Assembly (NCBI GenBank): GCA_017623615.1
Contig: JAGAOT010000026.1
Span: 1-64,000 of the forward strand
Direction: 5' to 3'
DNA from: Clostridia bacterium
GTDB taxonomy: Bacteria; Bacillota; Clostridia; Oscillospirales; Acutalibacteraceae
Length of the DNA: 64,000 bases
Shown: in pieces, positions 23,657 to 35,500 of the stretch
Position numbering within the stretch: the first letter of the stretch is position 1
How the letters are laid out: every line of letters begins with the position of its first letter
Made by a program: the position numbers and the translations under genes
Notes under the pieces: model-generated
What the model was told of the DNA's origin: nothing
Seen by the model: only the letters and a program-made list of their open reading frames with translations
The model's database searches: none

Positions 23657-25033
23657 ATGACAATCAAAACAATTTCCAAAAGAATGCTGTCATTACTCAT
23701 GGCAATGCTTATGCTTTGCTCCGGAATGGCAGTTGCATTTGCAGCAGAAGCAGAAACCGCTCTTGTAAGTGCAGAACTCGATGAAGAAGCAGGAACTTTG
23801 ACGATTACAAAACTCGTTGAAGCAGAAGAATGGGCTTTTGATATTTCTTACAGCCCTGCCACAGCCAAAGAACCCACCATTCTTGGCAAAACCGAAGATG
23901 AAACATTCTACTATGTAAATCTTGACAACGGCGTAACTTACACAGTTAGTGTTTCGGCAAAGGTTGACGGCGCTTTAAAAACACAGAAGATTGTGGAAAA
24001 GATTCTTACTAAAGCAGCAACTCCCGCCGCTCCCGTTCCCACAAAGATTACTGCAAACACAATCACAATCAACAGCGTTTCCGGTTGTGAATACATGCTT
24101 AAAACCAAAGCAGGCGAAGAGGTTTTTGCATGGGGCAGCAAAACAACATTCGATGGCCTTGATGCTAACACAAAATATGTTGTTTATATAAGAGTTAAAG
24201 CAGTTGCTGACAAGTCACATGCGAGCGACGCTGCATCAATCGACGTAACAACTCTTGCCGCTCCCAAGGATAAGGCAAAAACTCCTGTTCTTGTTGATAA
24301 GACTGAAACTTCAATCACCGTTAAAGAAGAGGCAGACGTTGAGTTCTCAATCAACAACGGTGCAACATGGCAGACCTCAGGTAAGTTCACAGGCCTTAAG
24401 AAAGATACAGCATACACAATCATCGCAAGATATACTTATAACGGCGATCAGGAAGCAAGCCCCGTAAGTGATGCTCTTCAGGTTAAAACAAGCGCAAGAG
24501 CAGGCTACACTGCAGACCTCAAAAACACAAGCTTCAAGGTTGACGGCAAAAACTATGCAAACGAAAGCATGACTCTTGTTGTTACTGCAGACGTTCCCGC
24601 AAATATGATTGAGCTTCAGTACGGCGACACCAAGATTGTTCCCGAAAAGTTCTCTTATGACAACGGCGCAAACAAATACGGTCCCTCAAGCTCCGACGGC
24701 AAAACATATAAGTTCAGCTTTGTTCCCGGTGTTGAAAACGCAAACTCCAAAATGGAAGTTGTTGTTTACTTCACAGAGTACAAATATAACGGAAGCGAAT
24801 GGGTAGAAAGCAGACCGCTCACCAAGGTATACGATGTTGAAATCGGCGCTAACAACGATTTCTTCAACAAGCTTAAGGAAGGCTTTGAGTCATTCCTCAA
24901 CATTCTTCTCAACACAATCCCCGGCTACATTAACGATTTCTTTAACAGCGATGCTATAGGCAAGGGAATGGATTTCTTCACAAATCTTATCAAAAACCTT
25001 GACATGGATGCAATTCTCGGCGCAATCAAATAA
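23657..25033 (+). CDS. Secreted fibronectin-III-like protein with amphipathic C-terminal tail
   Basis: ATG 23657 follows GGAGG by 9 nt and gives 458 residues. A signal peptide (SKRMLSLLMAMLMLCSGMAVAFA) is followed by three modules of 80-90 residues with FN3-like strands: YYVNLDNGVTYTVSVSAK, FDGLDANTKYVVYIRVKA and FTGLKKDTAYTIIARYTY. A further beta-rich module spans about 295-400. The last 50 residues (FFNKLKEGFESFLNILLNTI and on) are a hydrophobic/amphipathic helical tail with no sortase motif. It is probably surface-associated; no enzyme motif is seen. A PPC-domain protein gene follows 29 nt later, so the two likely form an operon. Confidence 0.83.
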   Translation: MTIKTISKRMLSLLMAMLMLCSGMAVAFAAEAETALVSAELDEEAGTLTITKLVEAEEWAFDISYSPATAKEPTILGKTEDETFYYVNLDNGVTYTVSVSAKVDGALKTQKIVEKILTKAATPAAPVPTKITANTITINSVSGCEYMLKTKAGEEVFAWGSKTTFDGLDANTKYVVYIRVKAVADKSHASDAASIDVTTLAAPKDKAKTPVLVDKTETSITVKEEADVEFSINNGATWQTSGKFTGLKKDTAYTIIARYTYNGDQEASPVSDALQVKTSARAGYTADLKNTSFKVDGKNYANESMTLVVTADVPANMIELQYGDTKIVPEKFSYDNGANKYGPSSSDGKTYKFSFVPGVENANSKMEVVVYFTEYKYNGSEWVESRPLTKVYDVEIGANNDFFNKLKEGFESFLNILLNTIPGYINDFFNSDAIGKGMDFFTNLIKNLDMDAILGAIK

Positions 25034-25062
25034 TTTATTTTATCAATACGGAGGACTGACAC

Positions 25063-26475
25063 ATGAAAAAAGTTAAGTCAATTCTCGCTCTTCTTCTTGC
25101 TCTTCTTCTCGCAATGGGCAGCACAGTCTGTGCATTCGCGGCAGATGCATCGGAGGAAAGCGAAGAAAACGGAACAATCGCAACAGCAGATGTTCTTGCA
25201 CTCGGCACAGCCGTGAAAGGCTCAATCGGCGCAGCAACCGCAGAGGGCGTAGAAGATGTTGACTTCTTCAAACTCACAACAACCACAATCGGTATTGTAT
25301 CGGTTGAGTTGGCTCACAATGTAGTAAGCGGCGCAAGCTCAAACTATTTTAAGATTACAGTTCTTGATGCTGAAAACAACGAACTTGCAACCTTCAAGTC
25401 AAAGGGCACTGATGCAACCGTAAGCAACAGCTTCAGCGCAGCACCCGGCACATATTATGTTAAGGTTGAGAGTGACACGGTTCACGATGCAACTCTCGGC
25501 TATACTGTAACCGCAAAGCTCAACACAGCCGCTCTTGTTGAAAAAGAAGATAACGGCAAGGTTGAAAGCGCAACAGATATGACCGTTTCCGTAAGCGGCG
25601 CAAACAAGCTTTATTACGGCACAATCACCGAAGGCGACGTTGACTATTTCAAGGTTACTTTCACATCTCCCGTTCTTGCTTCAATCGGTGTTTACAACAC
25701 TTTTGCCGAAAAGGGCAACTACAAGGCGACCCTTATCAAGGTTGTTGACGGCGCAACAGGCGGTATTGTTGAAAAAGAAATTGCAGCTATCGAAATCAAA
25801 GACAGCGAAATTCAGGCAAACAGTGCAAGCATCGGCGTAAGCGGCGGCACATACTATCTCAAGATAGAAGGCGTTGACGGCGCAACCGGCGGCTATCAGG
25901 CAAGAGTTTTTGCAGGCGGCACAAGCGTTAACATTGAATATGAATACAACAATGAGTATTCACTTGCAAACCTTGTTAACCTTGACAAGGCATTTACCGC
26001 AAATCTTTTTGATGCAGCCGATGAAGACTGCTTCAAGTTCACAGCAGGCGCAAACAACGGCGGCTACAAGCTTACAGTTGCTTCATATGACAAAGCTAAA
26101 GAAGCAGTAAGCGGCAAGTGGAAGCTCACAATGGTTAACCAGCAGGGCAATGAAGTTACCGTTGCATATAACACAGCGGACAGCACCAAGCTCGTTGCCG
26201 AAACAGGCGCTCTCGAAGCAGGCACATATTATGTTAAGGTAAGTGCAGGCACAGTTTTCACAAACGAAACATATTCAATCACCGTTTCCGCTCTGGAAAA
26301 GAAAGCCGAAGAAACCAAGCCCAGCCTTATCGACAGAATCAAGGCTCTCGACTGGTCAAAATTCCTTGAAAACTTCACCTCATGGCTTCCCTCGGTTAAC
26401 ATCTGGGGCCTTGTTTCAGACCTCTTCAAGAGCATTTCCAGGTTTGTTACAGAGTTTCTTTTCGCAAACACCTGA
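25063..26475 (+). CDS. Secreted PPC-domain protein with hydrophobic C-terminal tail
   Basis: The 470-residue protein starts with a signal peptide (MKKVKSILALLLALLLAMGS). Three bacterial pre-peptidase C-terminal-like (PPC) modules follow at about 35-145, 160-285 and 300-420; each has the DVDFFKLT/DVDYFKVTF/DEDCFKFTA motif and ends GTYYVKVESD, GTYYLKIEG or GTYYVKVSAG. No peptidase domain is present. The C-terminal 50 residues (DWSKFLENFTSWLPSVNIWG and on) form an aromatic amphipathic tail like that of the upstream neighbour. AGGA lies 9 nt before the ATG. It is probably a surface adhesin or matrix component. Confidence 0.83.
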   Translation: MKKVKSILALLLALLLAMGSTVCAFAADASEESEENGTIATADVLALGTAVKGSIGAATAEGVEDVDFFKLTTTTIGIVSVELAHNVVSGASSNYFKITVLDAENNELATFKSKGTDATVSNSFSAAPGTYYVKVESDTVHDATLGYTVTAKLNTAALVEKEDNGKVESATDMTVSVSGANKLYYGTITEGDVDYFKVTFTSPVLASIGVYNTFAEKGNYKATLIKVVDGATGGIVEKEIAAIEIKDSEIQANSASIGVSGGTYYLKIEGVDGATGGYQARVFAGGTSVNIEYEYNNEYSLANLVNLDKAFTANLFDAADEDCFKFTAGANNGGYKLTVASYDKAKEAVSGKWKLTMVNQQGNEVTVAYNTADSTKLVAETGALEAGTYYVKVSAGTVFTNETYSITVSALEKKAEETKPSLIDRIKALDWSKFLENFTSWLPSVNIWGLVSDLFKSISRFVTEFLFANT

Positions 26476-26495
26476 TTTATAAAAATTTAAACCAC

Positions 26496-26526
26496 GGAGC
26501 TGTTTCGTTTTGAAACAGCTCCTTTA
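26496..26526 (+). terminator. Terminator of the secreted-protein pair
   Basis: GGAGCTGTTTC and GAAACAGCTCC make an 11-bp stem around a GTTTT-type loop, followed by TTTAT. Confidence 0.85.
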
Positions 26527-26561
26527 TACATTAATATATATGCTGACGGAGGATGGTCAAA

Positions 26562-27773
26562 ATGGCCTTTGATAAAAATTTTAAGCCGGTTTTAAGATTT
26601 CTTGTTGTGAGTGATATTCACTATCAAAATGAAAACACCGTTGAGCGCGAAAGAATGGACAAAGCTCTTAAAACAGCCTATGCACTTGCCGAAAAAGAGG
26701 AGTATTCAAAGCTCGATGCTCTTTATGTTGTCGGCGATTTTGCAACAAGAGGCACATATGAGCAGATGACTGCGTTCAAACAAACCCTTGATAACAATAT
26801 AAAAGACGGAACAGAAGTTACCCTTTCCCTTGCAAGCCATGAGTTTATGCATGACGGCGAGGAGGGCGCACTTAAAAGATTCAAAGAAATCTTTGACATG
26901 CAGCCCGATACCCACAAAATAATCAACGGCTTCCACTTTATCAGCGTAACCTGCACGGGCGGCTGCCATTTTGACGATGCAAAAAGAGAGTGGGTTTCGG
27001 CCGAATTGAAAAAGGCTGTGCAGGATGACCCGCAAAGACCCATCTTCTTTTTCCAGCATCCCCATATAACCGACACGGTTTACGGCAGCATCAACTGGGG
27101 CGAGGATGAATTAACGGATATCCTTGTCAACTATCCGCAGATAATAGATTTTTCGGGTCACTCACATGCGCCCATCAACGACCCGCGCTCAATCCATCAG
27201 AAGAATTTCACCTGCCTCGGCACGGGAACTTTGAGCTATTTTGAGCTTGACGAGTTTGATAAGGTCTACGGCACCTGTCCTCCGGGTAAGGAAAAGGCGG
27301 CTCAGATGCTTATTGTTGAGGCGGATGCCGAAAAGCGCGTGAGAATATATCCCTATGACCTCATAACCTCCAATTTCTTCCCCTACACATGGAAGATTGA
27401 CACGGCATGGGACCCCGATTCTTTCCTTTATACCGATATGCGCTATAAGAGCACGGTTGCACCTGTTTTTGCGCATGGAGCAAAGGCTGAAATTTCGGCA
27501 ATCAAGGCGGGCGGCTTCACCGTTACCTTTGACCAGGCGGAAATCAGCGAGGATTATGTTGATGACTACAATGTGTTCGTTAAAAACGCAGGTGGAGTTA
27601 TAGTCCGCCGTTCAAACATTTTCAGTGAATACTATTTTTATGATATGCCCAAGACCTTGAGCGTTGATTTTGACGGACTTGATTCGGGCGAATACTATGT
27701 TGAAATCCACGCAAACAGCTTTTGGAATACCCGCAGCGAAACTCCCTTAAAGAGCAAAAATTTCACACTTTAA
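26562..27773 (+). CDS. Calcineurin-like metallophosphoesterase
   Basis: The start is ATG 26562. An earlier ATG at 26553 is fused to the GGAGG ribosome binding site and cannot be used. The 403-residue protein shows the metallophosphoesterase motifs in order: VSDIHYQ near residues 16-22, VGDFATRG near 56-63, SHEF (in place of the usual GNH[DE]), FFQHPH near 162-167 and FSGHSHAP near 198-205. A C-terminal beta domain of about 110 residues follows. There is no signal peptide, so it acts inside the cell. The SHEF replacement of the Asn-His motif may alter metal or substrate handling. Substrate unknown. Confidence 0.88.
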   Translation: MAFDKNFKPVLRFLVVSDIHYQNENTVERERMDKALKTAYALAEKEEYSKLDALYVVGDFATRGTYEQMTAFKQTLDNNIKDGTEVTLSLASHEFMHDGEEGALKRFKEIFDMQPDTHKIINGFHFISVTCTGGCHFDDAKREWVSAELKKAVQDDPQRPIFFFQHPHITDTVYGSINWGEDELTDILVNYPQIIDFSGHSHAPINDPRSIHQKNFTCLGTGTLSYFELDEFDKVYGTCPPGKEKAAQMLIVEADAEKRVRIYPYDLITSNFFPYTWKIDTAWDPDSFLYTDMRYKSTVAPVFAHGAKAEISAIKAGGFTVTFDQAEISEDYVDDYNVFVKNAGGVIVRRSNIFSEYYFYDMPKTLSVDFDGLDSGEYYVEIHANSFWNTRSETPLKSKNFTL

Positions 27774-27780
27774 AATCAAC

Positions 27781-27827
27781 AAATCAAGCAAATTTCGGAA
27801 AATTCCGAATTTTGCTTGATTTTTTTA
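27781..27827 (+). terminator. Terminator after the metallophosphoesterase gene
   Basis: AAATCAAGCAAA and TTTGCTTGATTT flank an inner TCGGAA/TTCCGA stem, followed by a run of T. Confidence 0.85.
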
Positions 27828-27884
27828 TTGAAATATAATAAAATGCACTGTATATTGGGAAATTGTGCATAGGAGGATTAGGCT

Positions 27885-29378
27885 ATGTCAGATGAGAAAA
27901 AAAGCGTATCCGCACCTGCTGAAGAAGCCGTGCAAAGGCATGTTGACCAACAAAACAAGCTTTATTTGAGTCCCAAGCATTACATAGCATATATTTTATC
28001 GGGTTTCGGTGACACAAACTGGAATTCGTTTTCATCAAAACGGTTGTTTTATTTTGCAACAACCTTCTTGAATATTTCCGCAAAAACGTGGACAACGGCA
28101 AGCACCGTCAGCGGAATTCTGGACTCGATTGACAACGCTCTCTCGGGCTTGATAATTGACCGAACAAGAACCCGTTGGGGCAGGGTGCGCCCGTATCTGA
28201 TATTGACCCTTCCTTTCTGGCTTTTCTCGGCATTCACTCCGTGGGTGCTTCCCGACGGAATGAGCCAGGTGTCGCTGTTTATATGGTTTTTCCTTTTTAA
28301 CTATATAGGCTCTATCGCCAACTCGTTCTATAACACGAGCTATCAGACGATTCTCTACAATATAACTCCCAACATTTCCGAACGAAACAGACTTATAGCT
28401 ACAGATGCCTATGCAGACCTCGCGGGCGTGTGGCTGCCTTCGCTGTTTCCGCTTTTTGTTGACTTTTTGAATGTTCCCACGCGATATGTTTACACCGGCG
28501 GTGCGATTTTCTTCATCGTCTGTGTTCTTATATTCAGAACATACGGCTTCTTTGCGCTTAAAGAGAGAATGCCCCTTGCTTCGCGTGAAGAGATGAAGCA
28601 GATGGGTCTTATCAAAACGTTCAAAACCGTCGGCGCATGCCGCCCCATGTGGGTTCTTATTATTAAAAATTTCTTTGCTGTCGGCAAGAGCACCGGCGGT
28701 ATGGTTGAGGAATTCTTCTGGATAAACTGCATGGGCAAGCTGTCCCTCGGCTCGATTGCGGGCTTGTTCACGGGGCTTCCCAGCTACTTTGTTTTGCCCC
28801 TTGCACCGAAGCTGACAAGGAAATTCGGCTTGAGAAATCTTGCGGCGGGCAGCTATATGTTCTGCGGCGCATGCTATTTTATCATGTGGCTTGTCGGATA
28901 TAAGCCATTCGGTGAGGACCACTTTATTCTCAATATGATTTGGATTATTTTTGCGCTCACATGCTGCGGAGCGGTTAACAGCATTCAGCGATACTGCAGC
29001 ACGGCGCTTAACGGCGACCTTTATGACTATGTTGAATGGAAGTCAGGCGTGCGCAACGAGGCAACAATCACCGCCGCAATGGGATATATGACACTTATTT
29101 CAACTGCCGTTGCCAATATTCTCAGCGGTGTTATTGTTGACGCAATTCACTTTGAGCCTCTTAAGGATGCAAACGGCTTTGTTATTCCGCAGACAGACCC
29201 CGGCATGCTTGCGGGTATTTGGACTGTCTTTGCTCTTGCGCCCGCAATCGGACGCTTTATGAAGGGTGTGACCCTCTTGTTCTTCAATGTTCACGGCAAG
29301 ACAAGAGACACAATGATGTATGAGCTTGCAAAAATCCGCGCCGCAAAAGTTGTTGACACGGGTGCCGCTTCCGAATAA
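27885..29378 (+). CDS. GPH-family (glycoside-pentoside-hexuronide) cation symporter
   Basis: The 497-residue protein has about 12 hydrophobic segments and the GPH signature DRTRTRWGRVRPYLI after the second helix. It also has a long N-terminal cytoplasmic segment of about 35 residues. GPH transporters bring in glycosides, pentosides or uronides with Na+ or H+. GGAGG lies 9 nt before the ATG. No glycosidase gene is adjacent, so the substrate is open; the metallophosphoesterase gene upstream is insulated by a terminator. Confidence 0.9.
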   Translation: MSDEKKSVSAPAEEAVQRHVDQQNKLYLSPKHYIAYILSGFGDTNWNSFSSKRLFYFATTFLNISAKTWTTASTVSGILDSIDNALSGLIIDRTRTRWGRVRPYLILTLPFWLFSAFTPWVLPDGMSQVSLFIWFFLFNYIGSIANSFYNTSYQTILYNITPNISERNRLIATDAYADLAGVWLPSLFPLFVDFLNVPTRYVYTGGAIFFIVCVLIFRTYGFFALKERMPLASREEMKQMGLIKTFKTVGACRPMWVLIIKNFFAVGKSTGGMVEEFFWINCMGKLSLGSIAGLFTGLPSYFVLPLAPKLTRKFGLRNLAAGSYMFCGACYFIMWLVGYKPFGEDHFILNMIWIIFALTCCGAVNSIQRYCSTALNGDLYDYVEWKSGVRNEATITAAMGYMTLISTAVANILSGVIVDAIHFEPLKDANGFVIPQTDPGMLAGIWTVFALAPAIGRFMKGVTLLFFNVHGKTRDTMMYELAKIRAAKVVDTGAASE

Positions 29379-29437
29379 AACTGTTAATTAAAACAAAATT
29401 TTTTCCGCGGCTTATATTAAAATATTATAAAACGCAC

Positions 29438-29466
29438 TTGAAATTATTTTATAAGTGTGATAAAAT
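29438..29466 (+). promoter_or_regulatory. Promoter of the giant surface-protein gene
   Basis: TTGAAA (29438-29443) and TAAAAT (29461-29466) are 17 bp apart, 55 nt before the start codon. AAGGAGG precedes the ATG. Confidence 0.7.
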
Positions 29467-29521
29467 AACTTGTATTATACGAAAGTGTCGCTTGTCGGCT
29501 TTCGAGCATTAAGGAGGAAAA

Positions 29522-32500
29522 ATGCATATGGCACGTTTAAAGAAATCATTGGCATTGCTTCTGGCTTTTGTCATGATGTTCAGCTCCATGTCAGTTGCAG
29601 CGTCCGCATGGACGGTTGAGGAAGAGGATAAAGGTGTCTCTTTCGAAGTTAAGTTTTTCAGATACGGCAAGGTTAAAGCAAAAGATGCCGAAACCGGTGA
29701 GTATTTGAAAGACGAAAAAGGCAATTTCATATACGAATATGAAAAAGATGAAAATGGCGAGGCTGTTGAAGATGAAAACGGCAAAGTCAAATATATTTAT
29801 GACTGGATTGAAACAACAAATGCAGCACCCGACGAAGCTGTTAAGGCAAGGGTATATGTATCCACAGAATTTGCCTCATATGCCGGTGAGCTTGCTCTTT
29901 TGTTTGATTCGGACTATTTTATACCCGGTTCCGCTTACAGCGAAGGAACCTCGGTAGTTCTTACAACAAACAATAACTATACCGGAACAGACCCCAAAAC
30001 CGGAGTTTCGGGCAAATATGCTTTGAGTTCAACAGGTTCATGGAGACACAACGAAAGCAAGTGGTCCCGTTTCAGCATGGACTTTATCAAAGAGAATATG
30101 CTCACAGACAATAACGGCAACAAGGTTACAAATGCCGCAGAGCAGGCAGCATATTTTGATAACAGAGACCTTATTGCAACCACATTCGGCTTTGATTCGG
30201 GTATTAACAACTTCTATTTCGACGGCGAACAGTGGCTGATGGAATATGACCTTGTTGTAAGTGCATATTCGGACGAAAACGCAGCCGACTCCGCCGACAG
30301 AACAGAAACCGTTGACGAATACGGCTATGCGAAGGTGCCTGAGTTCTATGACTGCGTAGATTGGCGCGAAGAAACAACGTTTGTTAACATTTACATGGGT
30401 GAACCCGGTGTTTACAGAACCTACAGCTATGTTCCCATGTACGACTTCGTCCCCGAGGTTTCAACTACACCCGCAAAGCTCACAACAACGAGCGATATGG
30501 TGTTTGATGCCAACGGAGGCCTTTTCTCCGAGGACGAAGCAGATACTCAGAGAACAGCAAAAGGCATTATAAGCAAGGGTCCCCAGGGCGTTCCCACCCC
30601 CACAAGAAGCGGCTATGCTTTCAAGGGCTGGTCTTATGAAGCTATGGAGCCCGCAGAAGGCGCTGCAGGTGAAGATGTTGTTTATGATTACGACACCGTT
30701 ACGGTTTATGCCGTTTGGGCACCTGCAAAAACCTACTACACCTATGAGAGATATGAGATGCTTCCCGACGGAACATATCCCGATACTCCTTCATACGAGA
30801 ATCAGGTTCCCATGGATGCAAATACAAGCGTGCCTTTAACCGATTATCCTTTGGCAGGTTTCACTCTTGATTCCGCAAAGAGCACTCCCTCAATAGTTGT
30901 TAATGCTGATAACTCCTCCAAGCTCAAGGCCTACTACGCAAGAAATAAATATGATGTAACCTATCACTTCGAAGATGCTATGGGTGAGCAGACCGACACA
31001 CTCAGCGCATATTATGAGGCAAAAGTTCCCGCATTTGCTGCAGGCGGCAATGCAGGCGCACCCGTTAAAGAGGGCTATGATTTTGTTGGCTGGTCAACCG
31101 ACCCCCAAAAGATGGTAACAGCTCCCGAAAAGATGCCCGCAAACAATATTGACCTTTATCCCATTTATGAGATTAAGGAATACACATATTATTTCGATGC
31201 AACCGAGGGCGGCGTATTCCCGACCAGCGGAAACAGAACTTATTCAAAGATTTATGAATACGGCGAAATTCCCGAAAAGCCCGAAGACCCCGAAAAGGAA
31301 GGCTTCGTTTTCGCAGGCTGGGATTTTGAAATTCCCGAAACAGTAACTTCAGACATGAGCTTTGAAGCAATGTTTAACGAGGCGGAATATACCGTTACAT
31401 TCATGGACGGCAACAATGTGGTTGATTCTTTCCCCTTATATCACGGCGATGAAATCACCGCAGCCGATGTTCCCGAAGGCTACAAGGCTGTAAATTCATG
31501 GACATTGTCCGACAATACTGTTGTTACCTTCCCCTATGCAGTAACAGAAGACGTAACATTCTACGCAACAGACAGCGCAAATGTTTATGATGCAAACTTC
31601 TACACCTATGAGGATGAGTTTGAAAAGACCGGCAAGGTGCTTTACGAAACAATTCCCACAGTTTTCGGCGAAGAAATTGCAGTTCCCGCAACACCTCCCG
31701 AGAAGGACGGCTTCACATTTATTGCATGGAATCCCGACCCCGAAGATTCAGTAATGGAAGAGGACGGCTTTGAAGCTATCGCAATCTTTGAACCCAACAC
31801 AATCGAGATTACCTTCAATGCAAATGAAGGCACAGCGGTTGAAAGCATTAAAAAGACATACGGCGAAAGCATCGAAAAGCTTCCCGTAACCGGCAGAACC
31901 GGCTACACATTTGACGGATGGTATACAGACCTTAACGGCGGCACAAAGGTTCCCGAGCCTTATGCAGTGCCTACCGAGAATACAACACTCTACGCACATT
32001 GGATTCCCGAAAGCCACACAGTAACTTATGTTACTCTTAACGATGACGGCACAGAATCAGTGCACACATCAATCACAAAGGGCACCGGCGCAGCAATCGA
32101 AGCTCCCAAGGCTCCCTCAAAGCCCGGTCATACCTTTGCAGGCTGGCTCAATGCGGAAACCAAAGAAGTTGAAGAAGCTCCCACAACAATGCCCGTAAAG
32201 GATACAAAATATATCGCACAGTGGGAAATCAAGAACTTCAGATACACCGTTGATGCAAACGGCGGTAAGTTTGCTGATGACAGCACAACAAAGAGCGGAA
32301 CAGCCGATTACGGCACAACAATCAACCTTGAAACTCCCGAAAACATCGGCAGCAAGTTCCTCGGCTGGTCAACAGACAGCGATGACAAGACTGTTGAAAT
32401 TCCCGCAACATCAACAACTGCAACCATTACAGACAACATGACAATCAAGGCTGTATGGCAGCAGGAACTTTATAAAATCACTTTCGATGCCGCAGGCGGC

Positions 32501-35500
32501 ACATTCGCTGACGGCACATCATCCTACAGCGAAGACCTTGCTTACGGCGCAGCTGTATCAGAGCCCGAAGTTAACGCTCCCGCAGGCTTCGAGTTTGACG
32601 GCTGGATTGAAAGAGATGAAAAAATCGGCGTTCCTCAGAGCATGCCCAACAGAAATCTCTACTTCGTTGCACAGTGGAAAGAAGTAGAAATCGGTGCGCA
32701 GGACTACACCATCTATGCCGTAATCGTTAACCCCGCAACCGGCGAGGAGCTTCCTCCCATGATTGTTAAGCAGGGCTCACTCGATGTCGGCAAAACAGTT
32801 GAGGTAGTTAAGGACGCAGCAGATTCAACAGCAGATGTACCCGTTACATTTGATTCACTCTATACATCCGCAAGCCACGAGCCCGATGATGCGAAGAACA
32901 CAAATACTCTTCTCACCATCGCTCAGGGCAAAAACGAGCTGACTGTTTACTACAAGCTCAAGGAATTCACCGCAACCTTTAACGGCAACGGCGGTATTCT
33001 TAAGGCAGGTAATGAACAGGGTGCAACCGTTACAACAAGCGGCACATACGGACAGGCTCTCAAGCTTCCCGAAGTAGTTACCGCTCCCGAGGGTCATTCC
33101 TTCGACAAGTGGGAACCCGCAGTTGAAAACGAAACCTACACATCAAACAAAACATATAAGGCTCTTTGGAAAGCTGAAACCTACAACGCAATCTTCGAAA
33201 TCTATGATGGCGAAGGCAAGCTTGTTGACACAATCGAAGTTCCTTATGCTTACGGCAAAGAAATTGAAGCTCCCGCATACGAAGTTCCCGAAGGATATAA
33301 CTTCACATCGTGGAATGTTCCCGAAGGCACAACAATGGGCGCAGGCGACATGACATTTGACGATGCCGTTCTCACTCCCATTGACTATACTCTTACCTAC
33401 ACAATCACAGGTGCTCCCGAAGGCACAAGTGTTCCCGCAGCACAGACCGGCAATATCGGCGAAACCCTTACAGTTGCTAAGGCTCCCGAGGTTGAGGGCT
33501 ACACCTTCGACGGCTGGTATGATGAAGCAGGCAATTCCTACAAGGCAGACGGCAAGGGCACAATCACAATGGTTAAGGGCGGCATCAATCTTGAAGGCAC
33601 CTACACACCCGTAACCGTTAACATCTACTACAACACAGGCAGCTCCGTTGTTATCACTCCCAACCCCGCAACAGCAAACTTCGGCGACACAGTTACTTTC
33701 CCCGGTGCAGAAGCAATGAATCGCGGCGATAACTACAAGTTCGCAGGCTGGACTGATGCACAGCGCAACGATGCAGGCGCTTCCTATACTGTTGACTCAA
33801 CAGACGATGTAACCTTCACCGCAAAGTGGGAATACAAGGTTAAGTACACAGTATCCGACGCTCCCGAAGGAGCTCCCGAAGCACCCGCAGCAGAGTTCTA
33901 TGCAGAGGGCGACGATGTTGTAATCGACACAACAACTCCCGAAACAATTACTGTTGACGGCGTAACCTATACATTCAGCGGCTGGCAGATTAACGGCAAG
34001 GATGCTGAAAACTTCACAATGGGCACAGAACCCGTTGAAATCACCGGCAGCTGGACGAAGGTTGAGCAGCCCAAGGAATACACAATTTCCTATGCTTACA
34101 CAGGAACAGTTCCTGCAGGCGCAGACGCACTTCTTCCTGCAGCTCACAAGGCTGTTGAAGGCACAGAAAATGTTCAGCTTGCAGATGCACTTACAACAAT
34201 TACCGTTGACGAAGTAACCTATACATTCAGCGGCTGGTATTATAACGCTAATATCACAACAAAGATTGACAAAATGCCCGCACATGATGTAACCGTTACA
34301 GGTTACTGGACTGCACAGCCCGTTGAAGTTAAGGAATACACGCTCACAATCAATCCCAACGGCGGTACACTTAACGGCAGCACAGAGCCTTTTGAAGCAA
34401 AATACACAGAAGGCACCGTAATTCCTCCCGTTGCTGAACCCGTAAGAGAAGGCTTCAACTTTAAGGGTTGGAACCCCGGTATCCCCACAACAATGCCCGC
34501 CAATGATTTGACGGTTGTTGCCCAGTGGGAAGCAAAGCCCGAGGTTAAGACCGGCACTCTCACAATGGATGCAAACGGCGGCGTATTCGCATCAAACGGC
34601 ACAGATGAAGCTACCAAGGATTATGCAGTCGGTGAAACAATCAATGTTGATTCACTTGAAGAGCCCACAAAGAGCGGCTTCACATTCGCAGGCTGGGAGG
34701 GCATCCCCGAAGACGGCAAGATGCCCGAAGGCGGCGTTACAATCACCGCAAAGTGGGAAGAAGTTCCCGAAACAACCCATACAATAACCTATTATCTCGC
34801 TCAGGGCGAGGGCGTTGCTCCCTTTGATACAAAGAGCTTTGAAGAGGGTGCTACCATCGTTAGTCCTGACGCTCCCAAACAGGAAGGCGCAGAATTCGTT
34901 GGTTGGTTTGATGCAGCAGGAAATAAGCTTCCCGATGTAATGGGCAGCGAAGATATTGTTGTATATGCAAAGTATGAGCTTAACACATACAAGGCAACCT
35001 TCATGGTAGACGGCGAAGTTTATAAGGAATTTGAGCTTCTTTACGGCGAAGAGCTTAAAGCTCCCGCAGCTCCCACAAGCTCCGACCCGACCAAGGTATT
35101 CTCACGCTGGAATCCCTATGTTCCCTCAACAATGCCCGCAGAAGACATGGTATTCACCGCAGAGTGGGCTACAGTTACCGAGGGCAAGTACATGGCGACA
35201 TTCCTTGTTGACGGCGAGTCACACTCAACCAAGTTCTATGCAGAAGGCGAAACAACCGAAGTTCCCGAAGACCCTGAAAAGTTCGGCTTCGTATTTGTCG
35301 GCTGGGAGCCTGAAGTTCCCGATGCAATGCCCGCTCAGGACATGACATTTGAGGCACAGTGGGAAATCGATAAGGACTTCGTAACCGTTGTTGTCGGCGG
35401 AACTGTAGTTGCAGGCGGCGTTATCGCAACAATCGCAGGCATCAATGCAGCAATCACAGGCGCAGCAATCGTTGGCGGTGTTATCACCATCATCGGTATC

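Noticed and set aside
28035..28922. 295-residue minus-strand frame
   Set aside because: Antisense to the GPH symporter gene, with a highly basic low-complexity translation and no start signal.
33797..34285. 162-residue cysteine-rich minus-strand frame
   Set aside because: Mirror of the GCA/GAA-rich repeat coding of the giant surface protein.
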